Below, one piece after another: positions 17,154 through 25,187 of a stretch of DNA of 64,000 nt; the stretch's first letter is position 1; each line of letters starts with the position of its first letter. Position numbers and translations under genes: made by a program. Under the pieces are notes generated by a model, which was given only the letters and a program-made list of their open reading frames with translations, was not told the origin of the DNA and did no database searches. This DNA is from Diaphorobacter nitroreducens (GTDB lineage Bacteria; Pseudomonadota; Gammaproteobacteria; Burkholderiales; Burkholderiaceae_C): positions 186,001-250,000 of the forward strand of contig RJVL01000001.1 of the NCBI GenBank assembly GCA_003755025.1. Reading direction: 5' to 3'.

Positions 17154-17546
17154 TTACCACTGTCCTGTCTCGACGCGAATCGCGACTTCGCAGTCATCAA
17201 AAATTTCCAGTTTGGCGATCTTCACACGCACGCCCAGCACGCCGGGCAGCTGCATCAGCCGGTTGGCCAGCTTGCCGATCAGGCTCTCCAGCAGGTTCAC
17301 ATGCTCGGCCGTGCACTCGTCGATGATGATCTGGCGCACCTTGCGGTAGTCCAGCACGTGCTGGATGTCGTCGTCGCGCGGCGCCAGGGGCTGGGTGCCC
17401 AGGTTCAGCTCGGCGTCCACCTGGATGGGCTGGGGCGCGTTCTTTTCGTGCGCGAGGATGCCCAGGTTCGCGTCGAAGCGCAAACCGGTGAGCGTGAGGA
17501 TCTGGGTGCCGGCGGCGGTGTGCATGGCGGGGCGTGCGGGGTTCAC
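17154..17546 (-). CDS. folB: Dihydroneopterin aldolase FolB
   Basis: 130 aa from a GTG that overlaps the folM stop (GTGA); an ATG at 17525 gives a 123-aa protein and is also plausible. FolB fold: [40 protein letters not shown], then [20 protein letters not shown] with the conserved Glu and Lys. It converts dihydroneopterin to the hydroxymethyl-pterin precursor of folate. The folM neighbour makes this a small pterin module. Confidence 0.88.
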
Positions 17547-18328
17547 ATCAGGGAGAAGTCGCGCTCGAAGCGCATCAGGTGCTGGCCGCCGTCCACCAGC
17601 AGCGTGGTGCCGGTGAGCGAGCGATTGTCCAGCGCGAAACGCACGGCGGCGGCCACGTCTTCCGGCGTGGACGAGCGGCCCAGCGGGCTCAGTGCGTGCA
17701 TGCGCTCAAAGCGCTCGCCCGTCAGCAGATGGCTGGTGAGGGTGAGCCCCGGCGCCACGCCCACCACGCGCACACGCGGCGCGAGCGCCATGGCCAGCAT
17801 GGTGCCGGCGGCTTCCAGCGCGGCCTTCGAGAGCGTGTAGCTCAGGAAGTCCGGGTTCTGGTTCCACAGCTTCTGGTCCAGCAGGTTCACCACCGCGCCT
17901 TGCACGTCGGCTTCGCCCGCGGCGGCGCGCTGCTCCAGATGGGCGTGCAGCGCCTGCGCCAGCAGCACGGGTGCGCCGGTGTTGCTGCGCAGGTGCTGCT
18001 CCAGCAGCGCGTAGCTGAAGCTGGCGGCCGTGTCGTGTTCGAACAGCGAGGCGCTGTTGACAACCGCATCCACCGCACCGAAGTGCGCCACCACGCGCGG
18101 CAACAGGGCGCGCACGGCCGCTTCATCGGCAAAATCAGCATCAAAATGGGCACTAGCGCGCGACAGTTCTGCGCAAGCAGCTACGGTTTCAAGAGCGTCC
18201 TGTTGCGAAGACCGGTAATGCACGGCCACCTGCCAGCCCCCGGCCGCCAGCGCCAGCGCAATGCTGCGGCCCAGGCGCCGGGCGGCGCCTGTCACCAGCA
18301 CGGTGCGGGGGCGGGGAGGGGAGGTCAT
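17543..18328 (-). CDS. folM: FolM-like SDR (dihydromonapterin/dihydrofolate reductase type)
   Basis: 261 aa. SDR nucleotide motif TGAARRLGRSIA has the pteridine-reductase form (TGxxxRxG). Active site: SxxYxxxK equivalent in FLSYTLSKAALEAAG. NSASLFE replaces the usual NNAG. The start at 18328 follows a GGGAGG-like site; upstream frame is spurious and runs into the divergent promoter. The folB overlap supports a pterin substrate. A dispersed palindrome is embedded near residues 47-63 and encodes VAACAELSRASAHF. Confidence 0.82.
   Translation of the reverse strand: MTSPPRPRTVLVTGAARRLGRSIALALAAGGWQVAVHYRSSQQDALETVAACAELSRASAHFDADFADEAAVRALLPRVVAHFGAVDAVVNSASLFEHDTAASFSYALLEQHLRSNTGAPVLLAQALHAHLEQRAAAGEADVQGAVVNLLDQKLWNQNPDFLSYTLSKAALEAAGTMLAMALAPRVRVVGVAPGLTLTSHLLTGERFERMHALSPLGRSSTPEDVAAAVRFALDNRSLTGTTLLVDGGQHLMRFERDFSLM
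18141..18188 (-). repeat. Dispersed palindromic repeat, copy 3, inside folM
   Basis: Minus-strand order: CCGTAGCTGCTTGCGC, diverged loop, GCGCTAGTGCCCATTTTGA. In frame with folM in the sense direction (VAACAELSRASAHF). More diverged than the srkA copy but with the same 36-bp block spacing. Confidence 0.65.
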
Positions 18329-18347
18329 TGGGGGGACAATCGGGTGC

Positions 18348-19448
18348 GTGACGAGCAAACCCACAATTTTACCGAGCACCCTGCAGACCCATGTCGCCAA
18401 GGCCATTGCCGAGGCGGGAGGCTGGATCGGCTTCGACCGGTTCATGGCGCTGGCGTTGTACACGCCGGGCCTGGGCTATTACGCGGGCGACCTGCCAAAG
18501 TTCGGCGCCATGCCCGCCAGCGGCAGCGACTTCGTGACCGCGCCCGAGCTGTCCCCCGTCTTCGGCCGCGTGCTGGCCCGCCAGGTGCACGAGGCACTGG
18601 ACGCCACCGCCACCGACGAGGTCTGGGAGTTTGGCGCCGGCAGCGGCGCGCTGGCCGCGCAGCTGCTGGGCGCGTTGGGCGACCGCGTGCGGCGCTACAC
18701 CATCGTGGACCTGTCGGGCAGCCTGCGCGCACGCCAGCAGGCCACGCTGGCGGCCTGGGGCGACCGCGTGCACTGGGTCGACCGCCTGCCCGATCAGATG
18801 CAGGGCGTGGTGGTCGGCAATGAGGTGCTGGACGCCATGCCCGTGCAACTGCTGCAGCGCCGCGCGGGCCTGTGGCACGAGCGCGGCGTGGCCCTGAATG
18901 GCACGGAGGGTGGCTTCGTGTGGGAAGACCGTCCCACCCCGCTGCGCCCGCCGGTGGAGATCGACGGCCCGCACGACTACCTCACCGAGATCCACCCCCA
19001 GGGCGAGGCCTTCATGCGCACGCTGGCCCAGCACCTCGTGCGCGGCGCGGCCTTCCTGATCGATTACGGCTTTGGCGAGGACGAGTACTACCACCCCCAG
19101 CGGCACATGGGCACGCTGGTGTGCCACCGCGGGCACCAGGTGGATTCCGACCCGCTGGCGGACGTAGGCCTCAAGGACATCACCGCGCACGTCAACTTCA
19201 CCGCGATGGCCCTGGCCGCGCAGGACGCGGGGCTGCAGGTGCTGGGCTACACGACGCAGGCGCACTTTCTCATCAACTGCGGTCTGCTATCCGAACTGGA
19301 GCGGCTGACGCAGGCCCAGCGCGCCCAAGCGGCCAAGTTGATGATGGAGCACGAGATGGGCGAGCTGTTCAAGGTGCTGGCCGTGGGCGCAGGCGCGCCG
19401 TGGCGGCCCATGGGCTTTGCGCAGGGCGACCGAAGCCACCGGCTCTGA
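18348..19448 (+). CDS. NDUFAF7/MidA-family SAM-dependent methyltransferase
   Basis: 366 aa with a GTG start at 18348, 19 bp from the divergent folM start. Family signatures: GWIGFDRFMALALYTPGLGYYAG, the SAM-binding EFGAGSGALA, VVVGNEVLDAMPVQL, and FLIDYGFGEDEYYHPQR. Mitochondrial NDUFAF7 methylates an arginine in complex I. Bacterial members are class I methyltransferases of unknown substrate, though a respiratory role is often suggested. Confidence 0.85.
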   Translation: MTSKPTILPSTLQTHVAKAIAEAGGWIGFDRFMALALYTPGLGYYAGDLPKFGAMPASGSDFVTAPELSPVFGRVLARQVHEALDATATDEVWEFGAGSGALAAQLLGALGDRVRRYTIVDLSGSLRARQQATLAAWGDRVHWVDRLPDQMQGVVVGNEVLDAMPVQLLQRRAGLWHERGVALNGTEGGFVWEDRPTPLRPPVEIDGPHDYLTEIHPQGEAFMRTLAQHLVRGAAFLIDYGFGEDEYYHPQRHMGTLVCHRGHQVDSDPLADVGLKDITAHVNFTAMALAAQDAGLQVLGYTTQAHFLINCGLLSELERLTQAQRAQAAKLMMEHEMGELFKVLAVGAGAPWRPMGFAQGDRSHRL

Positions 19449-19563
19449 GGTTTCTATAGATGTTTTGGTATTAAACAACCAAAAAAACAGTATTTTTAGA
19501 AATAAAAAGCGACACCTACAGTGACTGCACGTCTTCACCCACCGCTGCACAGGAGCTGTCACG

Positions 19564-20463
19564 ATGTCCGCTTTACCCCACGATCCGGGCCTGCCCTCAC
19601 AGGCATCGCAAGAGTTTGAGATCCGCCGCCTGCCGGCCCCGTTGGGCGCCGAAGTGCTCGGGCTGGACCTGGCCCAGCCGCTGAGCGATGCGGACTTCGA
19701 CCGCATCCTGCGCGCGCACTGGGAGCATGTGGTGCTGGTCTTTCGCAACCAGCGCATCACGCCCGCGCAGCAGGTAGCCTTCAGCCGCCGCTTCGGGCCG
19801 CTGCAGATCCATGTGCAGCGCAAATTCGCGCTGCAGGGCCACCCCGAAGTGCTGGTGGTCTCCAACATCCGCGACGAGAACGGCGAACCCACCGGGCTGG
19901 GCGACGCGGGTTCGCTATGGCACTCGGACCTGTCGTACAAGGACAAGCCCAGCCTGGGCTCGCTGCTGCATGCGCAGGAGCTGCCCAATGTGGGCGGCGA
20001 CACGCTGTTTGCCGACCAGTACGCCGCCTACGACGCGCTGCCCGAGGCCACCCAGCAGCGCATCGCCCCCCTGCGGGCGGAGCACAGCTACCTGGCACGC
20101 TATGAGGAACTGCGCCAGCGCAACCCCTGGCGCCCCCGGCTGACGCCCGCGCAGATCGCCGAGGTGGCGCCGGCCGTGCACCCCGTGGTGCGCACCCACC
20201 CGGCGACGGGGCGCAAGGCGCTGTTCGTGAGTGAGCACTTCACCACGCGCATCCTGGACCTGCCGGAGGAGGAGAGCCGCGCGCTGCTGCAGGAGCTGTT
20301 CGCTGCCAGCGTGCGGCCCGAATTCGTCTACCGCCACCAGTGGCAGCCGCACGACCTCGTGTTCTGGGACAACCGCGCGGTGCTGCACCTGGCCGCCGGC
20401 ACCCCCGACACCGAGCGCCGCAAGCTCTACCGCACCACGGTAGAGGGCGACGCGCCCCGCTGA
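19564..20463 (+). CDS. TauD/TfdA-family Fe(II)/2-oxoglutarate dioxygenase
   Basis: 299 aa. The HxD iron motif is His120/Asp122 in SLWHSDLSYKD. The distal His is in DNRAVLHLA and the 2-oxoglutarate Arg in ERRKLYRTTV. Such enzymes hydroxylate taurine, alkylsulfonates or aryloxyacids with loss of CO2 from 2-oxoglutarate. It directly precedes an SsuABC/TauABC-type importer (96 bp gap holding a palindromic repeat), so it probably acts on the imported compound. The upstream 115 bp is AT-rich and likely holds the promoter. Confidence 0.88.
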   Translation: MSALPHDPGLPSQASQEFEIRRLPAPLGAEVLGLDLAQPLSDADFDRILRAHWEHVVLVFRNQRITPAQQVAFSRRFGPLQIHVQRKFALQGHPEVLVVSNIRDENGEPTGLGDAGSLWHSDLSYKDKPSLGSLLHAQELPNVGGDTLFADQYAAYDALPEATQQRIAPLRAEHSYLARYEELRQRNPWRPRLTPAQIAEVAPAVHPVVRTHPATGRKALFVSEHFTTRILDLPEEESRALLQELFAASVRPEFVYRHQWQPHDLVFWDNRAVLHLAAGTPDTERRKLYRTTVEGDAPR

Positions 20464-20489
20464 TCCCGCCGCCCCTTCGCACACTCACC

Positions 20490-20537
20490 AATTGATAGCT
20501 GTTGGCGCTTGCCGGGCAAGCGCCAGGGCCACTTTTT
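20490..20537 (+). repeat. Dispersed palindromic repeat, copy 4
   Basis: AATTGATAGCTGTTGGCGCTTGCC, split here as AATTGATAGCTG and TTGGCGCTTGCC; loop GGG; CAAGCGCCAGGGCC; ACTTTTT. Lies between the dioxygenase stop and the binding-protein gene, followed by a T run as in a terminator. Confidence 0.85.
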
Positions 20538-20558
20538 GCCTGAAACAGGACAGAACCT

Positions 20559-21659
20559 ATGACGACCCTCCCTTCCGCGACGCCCACACCGCAATCGCAC
20601 AGCCCGGTGCACGGGCCCCTGCGCCATTTTTTTCTTCGTTTCCTGCGTCGCGCCACCCGCCGCGCTGCGGTGCTCTGCTCGGTCGCCGGCCTGCTGCTGG
20701 GCGCGCACGGTGTGGCCCAGGCGGCCGAGGGGCAATTGCGCATCGCCCAGCAGTTCGGCATCGTCTACCTGCTGCTGAACGTGGCGCAGGACCAGAAGCT
20801 CATCGAAAAGCACGGCAAGGCTGCGGGTGTGGACATCCGGGTCGAGTTCGTCAAGCTCTCGGGCGGCGCCGTGATCAACGATGCGCTGCTGGCCGGCTCC
20901 ATCGACATCGCCGGCGCGGGCGTAGGCCCGCTGTTCACGCTGTGGGACCGCACGCGCGGCCGCCAGAATGTGAAAGGCGTGGCGTCGCTGGGCAACTTCC
21001 CGTACTACCTGGTGAGCAACAACCCAGCGGTCAAGACCATTGCCGACTTCACCGACCAGGACCGCATTGCGCTGCCGGCCGTGGGTGTGTCGGTGCAGTC
21101 GCGCATCCTGCAGCTGGCCTCCGCCCAGCGCTGGGGCGACCCGGCATTCAACCGCCTGGACAAGCTGCAGGTGGCCCTGCCGCACCCCGACGCGGCTGCG
21201 GCGATCATCAAGGGCGGCACCGAGATCACCGCGCACTTCGGCAACCCGCCCTTCCAGGAGCAGGAACTGGCCGCCAACCCGGCCGCGCACATCGTGCTCA
21301 AGTCCTATGACGTGCTGGGCGGGCCGGCCTCGGCCACGGTGCTCTACGCCACGGAGAAATTCCGCAACGAAAGCCCCAAGACCTACCGCGCGCTGCTGGA
21401 CGCGCTGGACGAGGCGGCGCGCTTCATTGCCGCGCAGCCCGAGCAAGCGGCCGACATCTACCTGCGCACCCACGGCGGCAACACCGACCGGCAGCTGCTG
21501 CTGCAGGTGCTGAAGAACCCCGAGGTGCAGTTCCAGATCCGCCCGCAGAACACGCTGGGGCTGGGGCAGTTCCTGCACCGCGTGGGCGCGCTCAAGCACC
21601 AGCCCGTGGCGCTGCAGGACTACTTCTTCGACGACCCGCGCATTGCAGGAGGCAACTGA
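20559..21659 (+). CDS. ABC transporter substrate-binding protein (SsuA/TauA/NMT1-like)
   Basis: 366 aa. A long basic N-region then a hydrophobic signal segment (about residues 33-55, cleaved near AQAAEG). The type II periplasmic-binding fold starts RIAQQFGIVYLLLNVAQDQK, with KLSGGAVINDALLAGSIDIA and FPYYLVSNNPAVKTI. It delivers substrate to the ATPase and permease encoded next. Substrate class is probably sulfonate- or taurine-like from context; sequence alone does not fix it. The stop overlaps the next start (TGATG). Confidence 0.85.
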   Translation: MTTLPSATPTPQSHSPVHGPLRHFFLRFLRRATRRAAVLCSVAGLLLGAHGVAQAAEGQLRIAQQFGIVYLLLNVAQDQKLIEKHGKAAGVDIRVEFVKLSGGAVINDALLAGSIDIAGAGVGPLFTLWDRTRGRQNVKGVASLGNFPYYLVSNNPAVKTIADFTDQDRIALPAVGVSVQSRILQLASAQRWGDPAFNRLDKLQVALPHPDAAAAIIKGGTEITAHFGNPPFQEQELAANPAAHIVLKSYDVLGGPASATVLYATEKFRNESPKTYRALLDALDEAARFIAAQPEQAADIYLRTHGGNTDRQLLLQVLKNPEVQFQIRPQNTLGLGQFLHRVGALKHQPVALQDYFFDDPRIAGGN

Positions 21660-22600
21660 TGCGCACCGTATTCCAGGGTGAAGCGAGTGGCGCGCCCGCC
21701 TGGGGCGGCCTGCCCGGCCCCATTGCAGGCCATCAGCCAGCAGCCCATCCGGCCAGCCACCCAGCCAGTGCGGCCCCAGCAGCACCTGCACCGCTGTTGC
21801 AGGTGCAGGGTGTGAGCCTCGACTACCGCACGCATGAGCGCGTGGTGCGCGCCACCCACCGCGTGTCGTTCGACGTGCATGCGGGCGAGCGCTATGTGCT
21901 GCTGGGCGCGTCGGGCTGCGGCAAGTCCACGCTGCTCAAGTCCATTGCCGGGTTCATCGCGCCTGCCGAGGGTACGGTGCGCCTGCAGGGCCGGGCGGTC
22001 GCCGCGCCGGGGCCCGACCGCGTGGTGGTGTTCCAGGAGTTTGACCAGCTGCCGCCCTGGAAGACCGTGCGCGAGAACGTGATGTTTCCGCTGCTGGCCT
22101 CGCGCCGCGCCACGCGCGCCGAGGCGGCCGAACGCGCCGCGCTGTACCTGGACAAGGTGGGCCTGGCACGGTTTGCCGACGTGCACCCGCACCAGCTGTC
22201 GGGCGGCATGAAGCAGCGCGTGGCCATCGCCCGCGCGCTGGCCATGCAGCCCCAGGTGCTGCTGATGGACGAGCCCTTTGCGGCGCTGGACGCGCTCACG
22301 CGCCGGCGCATGCAGGAGGAGCTGCTGGCGCTGTGGGACGAGTTGCGCTTCACGCTGGTGTTCGTCACTCATTCCATCGAGGAAGCGCTGGTGGTGGGCA
22401 GCCGCATCGCCATTCTCTCGCCGCACCCCGGGCGCCTGCGTGCCGAGATCAACTGCCACCAGTACGGTCTGCACAGCGCGGGCAGCGCCGATTTCCAGGC
22501 CACCGCGCAGCGGGTGCATGCGCTGCTGTTCGATGAGCCTGTGCACGGCGCCGCACCTTCCGATGCCCCGCACGCGCCTGTTCCGCCCACCTTCGCCTGA
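21659..22600 (+). CDS. ABC transporter ATP-binding protein (SsuB/TauB-like)
   Basis: 313 aa. Walker A LGASGCGKSTLL, Q-loop VVFQEFDQLPPWKTV, signature LSGGMKQRVAIARALAM, Walker B VLLMDEPFAALD, and switch His in VFVTHSIEEAL. An unusual ~45-residue Ala/Pro/His-rich N-terminal extension precedes the domain. The C-terminal tail of ~60 residues is longer than usual. Energises the importer formed with the adjacent genes. Confidence 0.92.
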   Translation: MRTVFQGEASGAPAWGGLPGPIAGHQPAAHPASHPASAAPAAPAPLLQVQGVSLDYRTHERVVRATHRVSFDVHAGERYVLLGASGCGKSTLLKSIAGFIAPAEGTVRLQGRAVAAPGPDRVVVFQEFDQLPPWKTVRENVMFPLLASRRATRAEAAERAALYLDKVGLARFADVHPHQLSGGMKQRVAIARALAMQPQVLLMDEPFAALDALTRRRMQEELLALWDELRFTLVFVTHSIEEALVVGSRIAILSPHPGRLRAEINCHQYGLHSAGSADFQATAQRVHALLFDEPVHGAAPSDAPHAPVPPTFA

Positions 22601-22609
22601 CCTCTGCCC

Positions 22610-23512
22610 ATGAGCCTTCCAACCTCTTCCGTCTCCGCGGCGCCCTTCGCGCTGCACCCGCCCGTGCGCCCCGAAGTGCTGCACACCCTGCCCCCGCTCG
22701 GACGCGTGGCGCCCGCGCAGCCGCTGCCGCTGGGCCGCCGCCTCTGGCAGCAGGGCGCGCTGCGCAAGGCGCTGATCCTCGCCGTGCTGGCGCTGCTGTG
22801 GGAAGGCGTTGCGCGCTGGCAGGACAACGACCTGCTGCTGCCCACCTTCCTGCAGACCGCGCAGGCCTTCGCACAGGGCGTGGCTTCGGGCGAGCTGCTG
22901 CACAAGACGGCACTGTCGCTGGCCGTGCTGCTCAAGGGCTACCTCGCGGGCATCGCCTGTGCCTTCGTGCTCACCACGCTGGCCGTGTCCACGCAACTGG
23001 GACGCGACCTGCTGTCCACGCTCACGGCCATGTTCAACCCGCTGCCGGCGATCGCGCTGCTGCCGCTGGCGCTGCTGTGGTTCGGCCTGGGGCAGGGCAG
23101 CCTGGTCTTCGTGCTGGTGCATTCCGTGCTGTGGCCGCTGGCGCTCAACACCTACGCGGGCTTTCAAGGCGTGCCCGAAACGCTGCGCATGGCGGGGCGC
23201 AACTACGGCCTGAAGGGCCTGCGCTACGTGTTGCAACTGCTGGTGCCCGCGGCGCTGCCGTCCATCCTGTCGGGGTTGAAGATCGGCTGGGCCTTCGCCT
23301 GGCGCACGCTGATCGCGGCGGAACTGGTGTTCGGCGCGTCTTCGGGGCAGGGCGGCCTGGGCTGGTACATCTTCCAGAACCGCAATGAGCTCTACACAGA
23401 CAAGGTCTTCGCGGGCCTCGCCATGGTGATCGCCATCGGCCTGGCGGTGGAGAACCTGGGCTTTCACACGCTGGAGCGCCTGACGGTGCGACGCTGGGGC
23501 GTGCAGCGCTAG
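22610..23512 (+). CDS. ABC transporter permease (SsuC/TauC-like)
   Basis: 300 aa. About six membrane helices. The EAA loop that contacts the ATPase is GRNYGLKGLRYVLQL plus VPAALPSILSGLKIG. A ~45-residue cytosolic N-terminus comes first. It starts 9 bp after the ATPase gene, completing the importer. Its stop codon TAG is part of the left arm of a palindromic element, so the element abuts or has replaced the original 3' end. Confidence 0.9.
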   Translation: MSLPTSSVSAAPFALHPPVRPEVLHTLPPLGRVAPAQPLPLGRRLWQQGALRKALILAVLALLWEGVARWQDNDLLLPTFLQTAQAFAQGVASGELLHKTALSLAVLLKGYLAGIACAFVLTTLAVSTQLGRDLLSTLTAMFNPLPAIALLPLALLWFGLGQGSLVFVLVHSVLWPLALNTYAGFQGVPETLRMAGRNYGLKGLRYVLQLLVPAALPSILSGLKIGWAFAWRTLIAAELVFGASSGQGGLGWYIFQNRNELYTDKVFAGLAMVIAIGLAVENLGFHTLERLTVRRWGVQR

Positions 23513-23772
23513 GGCCTGTGAACACTAGGGAAGGGGATCGCGTTGCCTCGCAAAGGGGGTGGATGCAAGGCACTTGCGCGCCGCAAGGCTCGTGCCTTGC
23601 AAGCGCGGGCAACGCCGCAGACGGCCCCTTTGCGAGGCAACCCGAAGGGAAGCTCATGACAGCCCCCCTCGGTGTTGCGTTCCTTGTGCGTGCGGGCGCA
23701 CGCACTGCGTCACGCGCCTTGATGGGCAGGCTGTCATGAGCTTCGCGACTCCTTCCATCACAGGCCCTAGCG
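23507..23772. mobile_element. 266-bp nested palindromic element (MITE-like)
   Basis: Bounded by perfect 15-bp inverted repeats CGCTAGGGCCTGTGA (23507-23521) and its complement (23758-23772). Inside are two further perfect hairpins: TTGCCTCGCAAAGGGG at 23543-23558 with 23625-23640 (16 bp), and AAGCTCATGACAGCC at 23650-23664 with 23729-23743 (15 bp). Each carries a smaller hairpin in its loop: TGCAAGGCAC/GTGCCTTGCA, and GTGCGTGCG/CGCACGCAC (23686-23694/23697-23705). It has no transposase and no clear target duplication. Could be a non-autonomous element or a structured RNA. Confidence 0.7.
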
Positions 23773-23809
23773 GCACGCCACGCGGGCTGCAGGCGCCTAC
23801 ACTCGGCCC

Positions 23810-24004
23810 ATGCTGCGCTGGCTTCTCGTCGTCTTCCTCGCCCTGGTGCTCATCAACGGGCTCACCCCCTGGCTGCGCCGCCTGGGGCTGGGCCGGCTGC
23901 CGGGGGATTTTCAGTTCCGCCTCTTCGGGCGCGACTGGTTCATTCCGCTGGCCAGCACCGTGCTGCTGAGCTTCCTGCTCAGCCTAGCGGTCAAATGGTT
24001 GTGA
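23810..24004 (+). CDS. DUF2905 family small membrane protein
   Basis: 64 aa, the family's usual length. Two hydrophobic helices (about residues 2-17 and 45-62) flank the conserved LGLGRLPGDFQFRLFGRDWF core, which is diagnostic of DUF2905. Likely in the inner membrane; function unknown. A dispersed palindrome follows directly after the stop. Confidence 0.85.
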   Translation: MLRWLLVVFLALVLINGLTPWLRRLGLGRLPGDFQFRLFGRDWFIPLASTVLLSFLLSLAVKWL

Positions 24005-24005
24005 G

Positions 24006-24056
24006 TCTTTTATGGCGCTAGCCCTTGCTGGACAAGCGCGAGCAGCTATCAATTGA
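24006..24056 (-). repeat. Dispersed palindromic repeat, copy 5
   Basis: Minus-strand order: CAATTGATAGCTGCTCGCGC, TTGTCCAGCAAGGGCTAGC, GCCATAAAA. Starts 2 bp after the DUF2905 stop. Confidence 0.85.
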
Positions 24057-24112
24057 GATAAACGTTTTTGCCCTACAGCCGAGGCGGCCGCGGTTGCGCC
24101 ATGATGGGCCCC

Positions 24113-25111
24113 ATGCCGCAGCAACCTCCTACCTCCCAGTCGCCGGGCCTGCATGCCGGCGTGGACATTGGCGGCACCAAGGTGGCCGTGTGCCTGGCGG
24201 ACCCTGCCAACGGCAGCGGGCCGCCGGTGTTGCTCACACGCGTGGCGGAGCCCACCGCCAAGACCGGTGCGCCGGATGCGCTGGCCCAGCAGGTGCTTCG
24301 GCTGCTGGATGCCGCCTGCACGCAGCAGGGCATCACGCGTTCGGATCTGGCGGGCGTGGGCGTGGCGTCCTGCGGGCCGTTCGTGCGGAGTGCGGGCATG
24401 GTCGAAGTCGTCAACCCCAACATCTGCGGAGGGCTCGCTGGTGCGCCGCGTGGCCTGGGCAACGACTGGACCCGGGTGCCGCTGCAGGCGCCGTTGGCGC
24501 AGGCGCTGGGGGCAGACCGCGTGCATGTTGCCAACGATGCCGTCGCCGCGCTGCAGGCCGAGCGGCTGTGGGGAGCGCTGCGGGGGGAGGACGATTGCGC
24601 CTACGTGACCTGGAGCACCGGCATCGGCGTCGGCCTGTGCGTGGACGGCTGCGTGCTGCGCGGAAAGAACGGCAACGCGGGCCATGCCGGCCACAGCTAC
24701 GTGGGCGACCCCGACGCGGGCAGCGACGTGGCGCTGTGCGGCTGCGGCAACCAGGGCGATGTGGAGTCGCTCGTCGCGGGCAGTGCGCTGCCGCGCCGAC
24801 TGGGCCGGGAGGCGCCCGCGCTGATGGCGGCGGCGGACGAGGGTGACGCGGCCGCGCTGGCCGAAGTGCAGGCGCTGTGCGTGCTGATGGGACGGCTGCT
24901 GTACAACCTGGTGGCCACGTTGGACGTGCGGCGCATCAGCCTGGGCGGTGCCGTGTTTCTGCACCACCAGGCGCTGCTGCTGCCGCTGCTGCGTGCGCAG
25001 CTGGCGCGCTACTTCCCCGCGCTCACCGCCGGGGTAGAGCTGGTGCCCGCGGGGCTGGGCGCCCAGGTGGGCGACTACGCGGCGTTGGCTCTGCTGCAGC
25101 AGCCGGGCTGA
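24113..25111 (+). CDS. ROK-family sugar kinase (glucokinase-like)
   Basis: 332 aa from the ATG at 24113; ATGs at 24101 and 24104 are alternatives. The phosphate-binding motif is GVDIGGTKVAVCLAD and the catalytic base lies in VANDAVAALQAE. ROK hallmark GNAGHAGHSYVG is present. The zinc motif is incomplete: CGCGNQGDVES has Asp where the third Cys of CxCGxxGC normally stands. It likely phosphorylates glucose or an amino-sugar in the cytosol. It is convergent with the trehalose operon, whose GH15 enzyme could supply glucose (inference). Confidence 0.85.
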   Translation: MPQQPPTSQSPGLHAGVDIGGTKVAVCLADPANGSGPPVLLTRVAEPTAKTGAPDALAQQVLRLLDAACTQQGITRSDLAGVGVASCGPFVRSAGMVEVVNPNICGGLAGAPRGLGNDWTRVPLQAPLAQALGADRVHVANDAVAALQAERLWGALRGEDDCAYVTWSTGIGVGLCVDGCVLRGKNGNAGHAGHSYVGDPDAGSDVALCGCGNQGDVESLVAGSALPRRLGREAPALMAAADEGDAAALAEVQALCVLMGRLLYNLVATLDVRRISLGGAVFLHHQALLLPLLRAQLARYFPALTAGVELVPAGLGAQVGDYAALALLQQPG

Positions 25112-25187
25112 ACTCCACAGCTGCAGCCTTGACCGGCTGGGGCGTGGAGGGGCCGCTGCGCGCAGGACGCGTGCACCCAGACAACCC

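Noticed and set aside
21620..23467. 615-codon frame antisense to the ABC transporter genes
   Set aside because: Arg/Gln/His-rich composition typical of antisense frames; sense genes are unambiguous.
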